NCBI RefSeq assembly: GCF_005239225.2
Contig: NC_133300.1
Location: 2,199,875-2,263,874, forward strand
Direction: 5' to 3'
Source: Populus alba
Lineage: Eukaryota; Streptophyta; Magnoliopsida; Malpighiales; Salicaceae
Length of the DNA stretch: 64,000 nt
In this document: in pieces, positions 10,191 to 21,791 of the stretch
Layout of the letters: each line of letters opens with the position of its first letter
How positions within the stretch are numbered: the stretch's first letter is position 1
The notes under the pieces: model-generated
Databases searched by the model: none
What the model was told of the DNA's origin: nothing
The model's input: only the letters and a program-made list of their open reading frames with translations
Program-made: the position numbers and the translations under genes

Positions 10191-11740
10191 AAATTATTCT
10201 CCTTTTTTATTTTTTCACAAGTATTTAACCGTTCAATTTGTAAGAACATCGGTCTTTTTTACAAGCCAACAATTACACTTTTTAAATTTGGTATTATAAT
10301 AATTATTATTTATGTGATAATTTCATCCATGTTTTTTTAGCCTTCTACCAAATACCTTCTAATAGTAATGCCAAATGAAGTTTTTAAAAAAATATTTCTG
10401 AACTAATTTTATGTGTTTATATTTTAGCTGTAAACTTCATTTCCCACATGTTTCACTCTTTGACTATTGAGTTTTGTTCTTGGAAATTCTCATTAAAGTT
10501 AACTGTAGTTTCTATTTTTTTTTCATATCCTTGTAGTTTTAGCTATTTATATTTAATTTTAAAAATTTATTTTTTTCACATTTTAATTCCTTGATGTAGC
10601 GAGTATAGAGAGAAAAATGCTAGGAAAAAAGAACAAAAAAGTATTTTGGTGAGTCATATTTCAAGAACATAAATATTGATTTTAGTGTTAATAGATTTGC
10701 CTTTAAAAAGGAAGATAAATCAATGTGATTTTATTGATTTTAGTGTTATTTGTTCTATTTCAAAAAAATCTGAGACAAATAACATGTTGTATGCTTATAT
10801 ATATATATATATATATAAACACGCAAGCCTCACCTCTTAGATTCAATAGAGGCTGATCATGTAGCAAATCAAGCATTTGAGGCTAGCCTTTCAAAGCATG
10901 GGTGCGCATGAGCTTCATTCACTTGGCCTTTAAATATTGCACATGAATCTTTACAGAGGAATAAAATATATATTTTGTTATTGTGAATTTTTATTTTGTT
11001 TATGTGAATTAATTATTCTTTTATTTTTCCTTACAAGCGCATAAAAATTATAAAGACATAAATTTTTTTTTTACTGAAACTTTCTTTTCAAATCATGATG
11101 ATTTTTTATTTTAAAAAAATGCTTCTAATAAAAAAAGACATGTTTTCTTCAAAATAAAAAACAAATAAATAAGGAAAAGGGAGTTTTGACCAAAGAAACG
11201 TTTTTTTTTCCCTCATGGATTTAAATTATTAGAATTCTTGAGAATATTGGTTTTAATATCTTTAAGTGTTAATTGAAAAAAGGGTTTTATTAATAAAAAA
11301 TATGTGTTTATTCAAAACAGGAAAAAAATATAAGAGATGAAGAATTTGAAAAAAAAAATTCTATAAAATTTAAATCATCCAAACTCTTTCAAATATTTAT
11401 TTTAATTGCCATATAATTAAATAAAAATTAACTATAAAAATGGTCTCGCTGTCTTTTCTATTTCCTTTATTATAATATTTATATGTATCTATGTTTTGCT
11501 TTTTTATTAGAAAAATCAACTTTTAATTTAAATTTAATCTTGAATTAACATTCATGTTTTTTTTTTACAGTTTATATATTTTTAAATTTATTGTATTAAA
11601 CACATATATTATCTTTTTATTCTTCGATTAACAAATTTATTTATTTATTTTTGTTGAAATTTGTTAAGATAGTATAAAACACAACAATAATACCTGTACC
11701 TGAATCGTGGAGCGCTGATACAATATAATATAATTAATAT
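10191..11740. other. AT-rich region upstream of NLR1
   Basis: No gene seen. It contains a (TA)n run at 10797-10817. The stretch 10609-10720 is paralogous to 32912-33020, the right flank of the second gypsy element, and so gives that element's approximate empty site. An AT-rich TATA-like stretch at 11721-11741 lies about 190 bp before the NLR1 start codon. Confidence 0.5.
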
Positions 11741-11743
11741 AAT

Positions 11744-11927
11744 TTTCTTGTCTCTTCTTTTCCTATAAAGTCTACGTATTCCCATCATGCAATTCAGTGG
11801 CCTAATTATCACTCTCTCTCACATAATCACTTTCTCACCCTTTCTGCAAAAATCCACCAAGCCTCCTGCTTTCCACTACTCCTTCTCTCACATATTCCCA
11901 CCCTCACCGTTTCTGCAAAAATCCACC
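11744..11927 (+). promoter_or_regulatory. NLR1 5' leader with duplicated segment
   Basis: This region is conserved with 34723-34910 upstream of NLR2, and the homology begins at TTTTCTTGTCTC. It holds an internal tandem duplication of about 70 bp: TTTCTGCAAAAATCCACC occurs before CAAG at about 11839-11857 and again before ATGG at 11910-11927. An upstream ATG at 11787 is in frame with the NLR1 start and would add 47 residues; the matching ATG in NLR2 is out of frame. Confidence 0.6.
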
Positions 11928-14900
11928 ATGGCTCTGGAGTTGATCGGCGGATCAATTCTCTCTCCTGTCATTCAGGTTCTGGTCGACAGGTTGGCCTCTC
12001 GTGAGGTTCTGGGCTTCTTCAAAAGCCACAAACTCGATGGTGGTCTTCTGGAAAAGCTGAATGAAACACTGAATACTGTCAACGGACTACTCGACGATGC
12101 GGAGGAGAAGCAGATTACAAATCGTGCTGTGAAGAACTGGCTCAATGATGTTAAACATGCTGTCTATGAAGCTGAGGACATATCGGAGGAGATTGATTAT
12201 GAATATCTACGATCCAAGGACATTGATACCCCTCGACCTGGCAGCAGTTGGGTAAGCATAAGTTCTTGCACCTATAGACCTTGCTTCCTCATAAAAAGTT
12301 TGTTTGTTTTTTTGTTTGTTTTTTTTTTTTTTTAACTTTCATGTATGCTCTCTAGTCTGTAAACGAGGAAAAAAATAATTTTAGGCATGGTTGTTGTCTT
12401 TCTGTGAGTTTTAATTAAAGAGTATTCATTGTTATGCATGCAACTAATATCATTGGCTTTAATCTGGTGTCTCTGGCGAAATTATGCTTGCAAATTCTCA
12501 TTTATTAATTAGTTTTCTAGACATGGGCTTTGGATTTTTAAAATCTGAATTATTTATATAAATTTTGTCAATTTTAATTAAATTATATTTTTTTTTTATA
12601 AGAGCATAAATAAATTTTAATTGTTCTGAAAAAATAAGGGATATAAAATTGAATTGTCTTTCAATATTTTTCATGATGAATAATTAGGACTTACGAGATT
12701 CAAAACCCATTATTATAAATATTAAATTTCTTAGTATTTATATATATAATAATCACCAAGAATTATGCCCTTATTTTTTGTAAGCACAATTAGAATCTGA
12801 AATAATATTTTATGTTGTGCATACTGGACCGAAAGCAAACAGAAATAAAACACAAACAAGCAGATTTATGTGGTTCCCTAAAATCGAGTATGTCCACGGA
12901 GGCAACAGATTATATATTATTGGAGGAATGATACAAAAACTCAACTCAACCCCAATACAATCCCACAAAACCTAGTGTTTCACTCTTATGCTCAGTGTTT
13001 CTCTCAAATCTGTATTTTTCACTCTCACACACGTTGCACTTCACGTACACTCACAGCACACTCTTGCACTCTCTTTGTCTCCATTTATAGGAGAAGTGAA
13101 AGCTCTTGGCAGCAACAGAACCAACTACTACAATAAATATTGTGGTTGATGGTAGTTGAGAAAAATGTTGACAATTGCAAATGTTGACAATTTGCTACAA
13201 TTTATATATGAAAGCTTCATATCTTTGTTTTAAGTATTAAAAATAAATACTTTAATTTTAATATAATATAATAAGGGCTATGAAAATCACTAATGACATT
13301 TAATCACTATCTTTTTAAAACTTGAATTTTACTGCGTGCATTAAGTTAGCATCAACAATTGTAAATTCTCGAAAAAGATCTGTAGAAAGAAAACTTATTA
13401 ATTCTCTAGATGTAAAAATCTTAATGTTTATGTTTTGATATTAAAAAATTATAATGTTTTCCTGAATTCTATCTCATATATTTAGTCCACCATTGCAGGC
13501 AAGGAATCTGGTTCCATTTCTAAATCCAGCTAATAGAAGGATGAAAGAGATGGGAGCAGAGTTACAAAAGATCCTTGAGAAGCTTGAACGTTTACTTAAA
13601 CTAAAGGGTGATCTGCGCCACATAGAAGGTACTGGTGGATGGAGACCATTGTCAGAGAAAACAACTCCACTGGTTAATGAACCTGATGTATATGGAAGGG
13701 ACTCTGATAAGGAAGCCATAATGGAGTGCTTGTTGACACAACACAAGACAGATGACTCAAATTTAGTTGTGGTTCCTATTGTGGGCATGGGAGGGGTTGG
13801 TAAAACCACTCTTGCTCAGCTTATCTACAAAGACAGAAGGGTAGATGAGTGCTTCGAGCTCAAAGCCTGGGTCTGGGCTTCACAACAATTTGACGTCACC
13901 AGGATTATTAAGGATATTCTTGATAAGATCGACGCAACTACTTGCCGCACCAAAGAACCAGATGAATCTCTAATGGAAGCAGTGAAAGGGAAAAAACTTC
14001 TTCTTGTTCTAGATGATGCGTGGAACATTGAGTACAATGAATGGGATAAATTACTGCTGCCTTTGCGGTATGTGGAGCACGGAAGTAAGATTGTCGTGAC
14101 AACACGGGATCAAGATGTAGCAAAAGTCACGCAAACTGTCATCACCCCTCACTGCTTGAAAGGAATACGCTATGAAGATTGCTGGAAGTTGTTTGCAAGG
14201 GATGCATTTAGTGGTGTAAATTCTGGAGCAGTCTCACACTTGGAAGCATTTGGCAGAGAAATAGTGAGAAAGTGCAAAGGTTTACCGCTGGCAGCAAAAA
14301 CTCTTGGTGGTCTTTTGCACTCCGTAGAAGATGTCACGCAATGGGAGAAGATATCCAATAGCAGTTTGTGGGGTCCGTCGAATGAAAACATCCCTCCAGC
14401 TCTAACATTGAGCTATTATTATCTCCCTTCACACCTCAAACGTTGTTTTGCTTATTGTGCAGTATTTCCCAAGGGTTCTAAAATCAAGAAGCATAGATTA
14501 ATCACTGAATGGATGGCACAAGGTTTTTTAGTCCAGCCCAGAGGCGTTGAGGAGATGGAAGAAATAGGTGAAAAATACTTTGATGATCTTGTCTCCAGGT
14601 CACTTTTCCAGCGATCAACTCGTGATTCTTTTTTCAGCATGCATGACCTCGTAAGTGATTTAGCTGAATACGCTAAATTGGGCTCTGGGTTGGAGGGTCA
14701 ACATTTGCGCGCCTTGTTTCTTACTAGGAAAGTTGATAATGAGGCACTGAATGACATCTTGCCAAATCTTAAGAGCTTGCGAACGCTATCTTTATTTAAT
14801 TCAAAACATATTTCTTCTCAGTTGCTCAATTCCATTGGCAACTTAAAACATTTGCGGTACTTGGACCTTTCTCGTACCGCCATAGAAAGGTTACCTGATA

Positions 14901-15769
14901 GTGTGTGCACCTTGTACTATTTGCAAAGTTTATTGTTACGAAAGTGTCGACATCTCATGGAGTTGCCATCCAACATCTCCAACTTGGTCAACTTACAACA
15001 TCTTGATATTGAAGGGACAAATTTGGAAGAGATGCCACCAAAAATGGAGAAACTCACAAAGCTTCGATATTTGGAATACTACATCGTGGGAAAAGATAGT
15101 GGGTCTAGCATGAAAGTGTTGGGGAAGCTCTCTCATTTAAGGAAAAAGCTTTCTATTGGGAATCTCAGAGATGTTGCAAATGCTCAAGATGCTTTGGATG
15201 CCGATTTGAAGGGTAAGAAGAAGATTGAGGAGTTGGGGTTGAAGTGGGATGGCAATACGGATGACACACGGCACGAGAGAGAAGTACTTGAGAGATTGGA
15301 GCCTTCTGAAAATGTGAAACAGCTTTTCATTACTGGTTACGGGGGTACAACGTTCCCAGGCTGGCTCGGAAACTCTTCCTTCTCAAATATGGTAGTGTTG
15401 TTTCTTTATGGATGCAAGAACTGCATCCTCTTGCCACCACTGGGGCAGCTGCCATCTCTAGAAGAGCTCCAAATTAAAGGACTTGATGAAGTTGTGGCTG
15501 TTGGTCCTGAGTTCTATGGAAGTGACTCTTCGATGGAGAATCCATTTAAATCCCTCAAAATATTAAAGTTCGAGGGGATGAAAAAATGGCAGGAATGGAA
15601 AACAGATGTAGTTTTCCCTCATCTTGCAAAGCTCTTCATAAGAGGTTGTCCTGAGTTAACACATGCCATGCCTCCTCGTCGTCGTCTCCTTCCTTCTTTA
15701 TTGATTCTTTCTATTAAAGAATGCCCGCAGCTTGGGGACAGATATTGGAAACGTGTAAAAAAATTTTGA
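11928..15769 (+). CDS. NLR1: CC-NB-ARC-LRR disease resistance protein (RPP13-like 1 type)
   Basis: Two exons, 11928-12251 and 13499-15769, with a phase-0 intron (GTAAGC donor, TTGCAG acceptor), give 864 codons. The ATG at 11928 has a good context (CCACCATGG) and gives the standard CNL start MALELIGG. Domains: Rx-type coiled coil with an EDVID-like motif (EAEDISEEID) in residues 1-110; NB-ARC with P-loop GMGGVGKTT (about 204-212), kinase 2 LVLDDAW (about 278-284), RNBS-B VVTTRD, GLPL (about 368) and MHD (about 489); then leucine-rich repeats to the end. As a family, such proteins are cytosolic ATP/ADP-switch immune receptors that detect pathogen effectors. The LRR is short for the group. Relative to its paralogues it lacks 45 residues right after MHD (in-frame deletions of 33 and 102 nt). 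It is the only copy open in both exons. Confidence 0.9.
12252..13498 (+). other. NLR1 intron
   Basis: A GT-AG intron of 1247 bp separating the coiled-coil exon from the NB-ARC-LRR exon. The NLR2 intron aligns with it but is 776 bp, mainly because NLR1 carries the insertion at 12813-13199. It is otherwise AT-rich and noncoding. Confidence 0.85.
12813..13199. mobile_element. Solo-LTR-like insertion in NLR1 intron
   Basis: This 387-bp segment is absent from the NLR2 intron (empty site near 35787). It starts with TGTTG, ends with CTACA, and is flanked by TTTTA (12808-12812) and ATTTA (13200-13204), a 5-bp target duplication with one mismatch. TG...CA ends and a 5-bp duplication indicate a solo LTR or TRIM unit. 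The orientation is unknown. Confidence 0.75.
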
Positions 15770-17261
15770 TCCCCGGTCCAAGCAACAGATCCAAAGCTAT
15801 TACAGAGATCTTGTCCAATTCTTTTGCCTTCCTTCTTTTACTTTTCTAGCTATTTTTTCCTACTTTCTACAAGCTTCAGATTCTTATATTGTATAGAGAA
15901 TTTGATTCTAGTTTTTTAACGGTTCATAAGCCTCGATCCATTTTGTGAATTTTCAAGGTGATGTTGTGAGAATTTCAAAAAACTATTTGCATGCACATAG
16001 TTACAGAAAATTTTCAAGGTGATCATTAAATAATGTTTTTATCTCTTTCTAAAAACATTTAACCATTTAATTTATAATTACACAAAACATGTTTAAAAAC
16101 CAACTTTCACACCCTAAAATGAACACTTGTAATCATTGCTTCTATAATAATTCATCCCTATTTCTCAATTTCATACGTACTAATGCTGCCTAAGATTAAT
16201 ATTAGAGATGCTATGTGTTTGTTAATGTAGTACGTATGCTTTTGCAAAATCACGTTTGGGTTGGAGAAGTGCTTTTGCAAAATTACGTTTGGGTTGGAGG
16301 AATGCTTTTTGTTAATAAGTAAAAACCATCAAAATATATCAATTTAATTAAAAAAAAGACATTAATTCAAAGTTTTTCTATACAAAACATACTTTGAAAA
16401 TCACTTACAAATACAATGTACGAAAGCATGCATATTGTCGAAAGGCGTCCTAATAATTACATAAACAAATAATAATAAATCGATAGGTGATAATGTTTAT
16501 AAATGTCATAATGGTAATATCACATTAATTGAAAGATCTACTCAACCATGATTTTAAAAGTTTTTCCTTGATGAAAAAGCCATGTCACTTAGCCAAGAAA
16601 ATAGCCAGTATGGTATCTCCGGTGTTGCAGGGCAATTTTTAAAACTTATTTATATTTAATTTTGTTGTAATTAAGCTAAATATTTGTAGGAATTCTAATA
16701 ATTTAAATTGTGGAGAATAAACTCATTTCTTTATTCAAAACTCCATTTTTTTTATTTTGACAAAAATATATTTTATATTAACAACATGGTTTGTTTTTTT
16801 AAAAACAAAAAAAACCTTAAGGTGATTTAAAAAGATATTTATATAAGAATCCAATTATTTAAATTCATAACCAAACATCCGTTTTCTTATCCATAAAAAT
16901 ACAAAATAAATATTGTTTCAAAATAATTATAAGTGAATTTCTATTTTTTTTTTTAAATATACATAGATCTGGCATAATTGTCAAGTTTAGATGTTTTGGT
17001 TAAAAACTAAAATTAAAAAATATTAAAAAATAATAATGTAAAAAAAAAATATATTTATATTTATATTTTAAAATTTTAAGGATTAATTAATTAGTTTTAT
17101 TTAATCCAAAAAGAAAAGTTTTATTGTCAATCGAATAAATTATAATTAATGCTTTTAAGCTAACTTTTTTCTTTCCTTTTCCATTCGTTGAACATCTTAT
17201 TATGTTCTTCTCTACAATTCTCTGCTTCTGCTTCCTTCCAATTCTCTGGGAAGATCCCATC
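15770..17261. repeat. 3' flank of NLR1, duplicated at 50056-52378
   Basis: The stretch starts with the presumed 3' UTR (CCCCGGTCCAAGCAACAG) and continues as AT-rich noncoding DNA. It aligns with 50059-52378, where no CNL gene precedes it. About 17160-17261 is the conserved upstream sequence of the exon-1 stub. No gene is seen. Confidence 0.75.
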
Positions 17262-17475
17262 ATGGCTGTGGAGTTCATTGGAGGATCAATTCTCTCCGCT
17301 GTCATTGAGGTTCTGAGCGAGAAGCTGACCACTCCTGAGATTCTGGGCTTCTTCAAAAGCCACAAGCTCAATGATGCTCTTTCTCGGAAAGTTGAAAGAA
17401 ACACTGAATACTCTCAACGGACTTCTCAGTGATGGTCTTCTGGGAAAGTTTGAAAGAAACACGTATAACATTTAA
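17262..17475 (+). pseudogene. CNL exon-1 stub (coiled-coil start only)
   Basis: The ATG at 17262 opens MAVEFIGGSILS, the start of a CNL coiled coil. After about 45 codons an extra T in CTCTTTCTCGG shifts the frame, and translation stops at 17430-17432. The homology runs on to about 17475 and includes a small internal repeat of the GLLGKLKET segment, shared with the stub at 52379. No EDVID motif, intron donor or NB-ARC follows. Confidence 0.8.
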
Positions 17476-18976
17476 CAGTGAAGTGTGTTAACTCAAATTA
17501 ATTTAAAATAATATTTTATTTATTTTAAAAAACAATTAAAATAACATGGTTTTGATTTCATATAATTTAATTTAAAATGAAGAATCATTGAGTTGATTTG
17601 TTAGGTCTAATTAAATTTAATAACATTGTTTGGAACAACACTTCTTTGACGAATTAAAGTAAGGCTCTTGACCTAAAACCTTAATCATGGATTATCAATT
17701 TGGCTTCAATAGTTAAGAAGCATATTTAGACTTATTTGTTTATGTATTTTAAAAAATATTTTTGAAAAAAAATTGATTTTTTTTATTAAATTCAAATTAA
17801 TATATTTTTAGTGTTTTCTATTCATTTTGATGTGCTGATGTTAAAAATATTTTCATAAATAGACTAGAAAACTAAACGTTAGCTTCTTCTTCTCCTCTAA
17901 ACTACCGGCTAGTGCTAAAACAACCATAATAGAAAAAACAAATTGAGACTTACTCATTAAAACCTTTGAACTAAGATTTAAGACAAAATAAGTGAGGGAA
18001 TGAGTATTGAACACATAGTACAATCCTATAAATTTGTTTTCAATTTGCATTTGATGAAAAATATACAAGGAATCATAAATGAATCAACTCAAGCATTGTG
18101 AAGAAAATATCAAGATATCATAAATGTGTTGACTTTGGTTAAAGTTTTGGAACAACAAATTCAAATTCAAATTCAAATAATAAAGGATGAAAATATTTAG
18201 ATGATGATAATTTATTAATTTATTTGTGAAAGAAAAGCATTAATATGAATATGTATATTCTTATTAGTTGATGAAACAATTTGAAAGCATCAAAGTACTT
18301 TTTTGTAAAAAAAAAAAAACTAATAAATGGTACACCCGAGGCAAAACTGCAGCCAATATAGCTTGTTGGCCAAGGAAAAGAGTCTTTCCCTTTGTAGTGT
18401 TGGAGTGGCAAATAATGGCTTATGATAAGCAAAAGTTGATTCATCTTGCTTAATTCTATCCATCTATTTTCTTCATAGTTGAGCTTGCAGCACTTGTAAT
18501 CAACTTGAAACTTATATTCTTGACATGAGATCCTGTGAAGAATTTCCAAAGCTAAAAGGAATCAATGATGTTGCTCAAAAATTGGTGGAGACAAACCATT
18601 TTATTAATAAAAAAAATATTTTCAAGGATTAAATTGGTTAAAAGTTGGTTATGCAATCAAATCAAAGATGATTGATTAAATGATTGTTTGATTATGATTA
18701 GTTATATAAAAAAATATATATTTAAAAGTGTTAAATAATGAGAAAATCCTATAACGTTTTTAATATGTAAAATCTTGCAAAGAACAATTATAAATTATAA
18801 ATTATAAAAATATAGAATTTCATGAATCATCTTTTTATAATACATAAATAAATTTTAAGCTTTATATTAGAAACTTATAATTTTAGATTTTTTTAAATCT
18901 TAATTAATTTAGTTATATATTTATATTATTTTATACTTTAAAACTCGGGTCCATCCTTCATCTTAATGGCACAGAT
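17476..18976. repeat. Duplicated flank (matches 52605-52860 and 58470-62200)
   Basis: Noncoding. The first part matches 52605-52860. From about 17850 it matches 58470-58813 and 61544-62150, the two sides of the solo LTR, so it supplies the empty site for that insertion (about 18180-18200). A MITE-like AT-rich repeat lies at about 17735-17860. No convincing coding sequence. Confidence 0.7.
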
Positions 18977-19970
18977 TGTCACACCCCCACAAAAAAATTT
19001 TATAAAGGCACGACATCGGCTGGCGATTTTCGTTGTGTTCTAAGGATTTGGTTCTTTGGAGTCGCCACCTAGTATTTGGTCACTAGGAACCCTAACTGGT
19101 CTTTCAGAGATTCTAAGGCAAAGGACTGGTTGCGTAAAGGGAAGGTATTAGCACCCCTAATACGCCCTACCTAAGGTAAGCTGCTTGGTGTTTGGTTTGC
19201 TCCATAGTCTATGGTGTTGGTGTCTTCTAAACCCGTCAATTTATTTTGGATAGAAATCTAAGGAAATTCCATGTGCTATGAAAGTTCGTTTTTTCCTTTA
19301 GTATTTCAAAAGTCGGTGACTCGTAAACCGTGGAGAAAAAAAATTAAAATTTTGAAATGTTCTCGATCGCAACCAAAGCTTCTTTCAAACATGTGCGTTG
19401 ATTTATTACTCCCGATAAATATTTTGGATGTTCGTCCTTTTAAGGATTTCTTCATCCAAACATTAGCGGTGAACAATAACCACAACTTCTCCTCCCAAAA
19501 AATAAGATTTTTATAGTTTTTGGAATATTGGCCAATACCCTTTGGAGTTTTACAAAACAGGTTGTAAAATCCACAAATGCAAGAAAATGATTTGTGTTTA
19601 AGAAATCCATGCGAAAACACATTTTTCAAAACTTCCAATATTTTTTTTTATATATAAAAAGAACATTCAAAACATGTTAGTGTATTGGCCGTATGCAACA
19701 CGCAAGAAAATATTTTTTTTTTTTTGACGAAATCGAGTATTTTTAATACTGAATTTGTATCTCCACAGCATAAAAATACAAACTAATATTAAGTCATTTT
19801 TTAAAAAGATGTACGAAAAAAATCAATAATATTTTTAAGGAATTTTTAGAATTTTTTTTTGAAAGCAAAAAAACTTATCTTTGAAAATTTCAGGTGTCTC
19901 GACTAAAATCAGATATTTCAAATACTGATTTTATACCTCCATAGTATAAAAACAAAAATACAAACCCCTT

Positions 19971-20007
<37 letters not shown>

Positions 20008-20111
20008 GGAAAATAACAACATTTTTTTTTTTAGATTTTTCAGATTTTTTATAAATATTTTATATATATAACATATACACACATATTTTATATTATATAT
20101 TAATTATTAAG

Positions 20112-20413
20112 GGGCTGGGCCGGCCCAACTAATTGGGCCGGCCTTAGCCTCACAAGTCATTGGGCCGGTATCGGCCCAAGAAAAGTGACTGGGCCGATCT
20201 CGGCCCAAGAAAAGCGAATGGGCCGATCTCGGCCCAAGGAAAAAAATAACTTGGTCTGGGCCGGACTCGGCCCAGGCCGCCAGGTTGGGCCAGAATCCTT
20301 CTGGCCCATATACATGCTTCTGGGCCAGAACCCATCTGGCCCAGAAGAGAAAACAGAACGGGGGGAATTAATTTCCCCCCGTCCCCTGCATGCAGAACAA
20401 TTCTGCATGCAGG
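20112..20413 (-). repeat. Hairpin cluster inside gypsy LTR
   Basis: About seven palindromes of the form TGGGCCGA-TC-TCGGCCCA or TGGGCCAG-n-CTGGCCCA lie at 20113-20343. A G6/C6 inverted repeat follows at about 20360-20380, then a perfect 13-bp stem CCTGCATGCAGAA/TTCTGCATGCAGG with a 3-nt loop at 20385-20413. The G/C-run stem varies between LTR copies with compensation. Confidence 0.8.
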
Positions 20414-20739
20414 AGACGAAACCTACAGCAGAAGAAGAAAACAAAAATGCAGGGGATAGAGCGTACCTGGCGGGGCTGGAGACGGTGGTTTGCTGGCAGG
20501 GCTGCGGTGGCGTGGCTCGTGGACGGCGGCTCCGGGCGGCGTTGCTGCTGTTTCTAACAATGGCTAAAAATTTTCTTCTCCTCCCCTCTCCTTCGTGTTT
20601 TTTTTTTTTTTTAGTGGCTGTTTGTTCTCGGTTTGGTTTTGGTTTTTTTTGGTTTCGGTTTCCTTCTTCTCGGTTTGTTTCTGTTCTTCTCTCTCTTTCG
20701 GGCCTTACTTCCCTCCTCCCTCTCTCTTCGGTTCCTCTC

Positions 20740-20747
20740 TATTTATA
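20740..20747 (-). promoter_or_regulatory. LTR TATA box
   Basis: The minus strand reads TATAAATA. Downstream in the sense direction come a leader and a candidate splice donor (CCAG, then GT at 20465-20466 on the minus strand). Confidence 0.65.
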
Positions 20748-21644
20748 AGGAAAAAAAGGGACCGGCGTGCCTTTTGTTAGTGCGCTTCAATCACGCAACG
20801 GCTGGTCGGCCATTTGATGCTTTCGGTGGTGGTGGTGGGGGCGGGAGAGAAGAGGCGGGAAGGTTTTCAAATTTTTCATCTTCTGTTGCTGGTAAACGGG
20901 GGAAAGAAGAAGATGAACAGTGTCGTTCAAAACGACACCGTTCTAGTCTTCTTCTTTTTTTTTTTTTTTTTATATGAAACGGCGTCGTTTTGGATAAAAC
21001 GCGCGTTTCATTTAAATGGCCAAACTTCAAATCAGTCCTTCAAATTCGGTCTCCGCCCTCTTGTTGGCCGCATTTTTCACTTTGGTCCTTGGCCTCTGAT
21101 TTATGCAATTGAGTCCTCAATTGATTAATAAACTTTCAATTTCTTCAATTAGGCCCCTGAACCGAATAATTGCAGCCCCTCCATTTACGCGCCTCTTCCA
21201 ATTTGGTCCCTGGTTTCGGATTTTCTTAATTAAGTCCCTAATTGGCCATTAAACTTCAATATTTATGCAATTAAGCCCCTGATTTGACTAATAAAATCCC
21301 TAAAAATTATAATTTGGCCCCAGAACTTAAATTTCTTCAATTTAAAGCCCAATTGACTTAAAAATCAATTTTTCTTGCAATCAAATCCCCTATAAATCCA
21401 ATAAAAATCAATTAAACCCATAAACATCCAAATTTGGGCTTCTCTCTTCAAAATTCAAAATTTCCTTCTCAATAGGGTTCTCATCCTTCAAGAATATATT
21501 GTCAAGAATCCAATCTTTGTATCTTTATACTCCTTGACCAATTTTCTGACCATTTTCCGAGCGCTTCTGCCTCTTGTCATTTTTCTAGCCTTCTTTGGCT
21601 ATTTATTTTATTTTTTTGCGGGGACCCAAAAATGGGTTACAACA

Positions 21645-21657
21645 GATGCCCCCTTTA
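21645..21657 (-). promoter_or_regulatory. Gypsy polypurine tract
   Basis: The minus strand reads TAAAGGGGGCATC directly before the LTR start. The same motif precedes the LTR at 30143. Confidence 0.75.
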
Positions 21658-21791
21658 TAGAGCTTACGGAGCGAAGGCTTTGCGCAGTAAGTTTTATAAA
21701 GATAGTCCCAACTAAACTCCCGAAAACTGATCTAGTCGAAGCTTGATCGATCTTAAAACTCTTTCTTTACAAACAATCCTCTTCGGCCCTC

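Larger units (their letters stand above)
18977..21644 (-). mobile_element. Ty3/gypsy 3' LTR (complete, 2668 bp)
   Basis: On the plus strand the LTR runs from TGTCACACCCCC to GGGTTACAACA; in its own sense it starts TGTTGTAACCC and ends GTGTGACA. A polypurine tract lies directly on its inner side (21645-21657), followed by the hairpin array and pol, so it is the 3' LTR of a minus-strand element. The outer flank is CAGAT (18972-18976). The conserved LTR end around 19050-19190, with the 'gcgactcc' and 'gggtgctaatac' motifs on the minus strand, is typical of plant Tat-type LTRs. Confidence 0.92.

Noticed and set aside
13474..13809. Minus-strand frames recurring over every CNL P-loop region
   Set aside because: They are antisense shadows of the conserved NB-ARC coding sequence and recur only because the gene does.
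18490..18600. Possible gene relic (MRSCEEFPKLKGINDV-like translation)
   Set aside because: The frame is short, not preserved in the paralogue near 61900, and I recognise no family.
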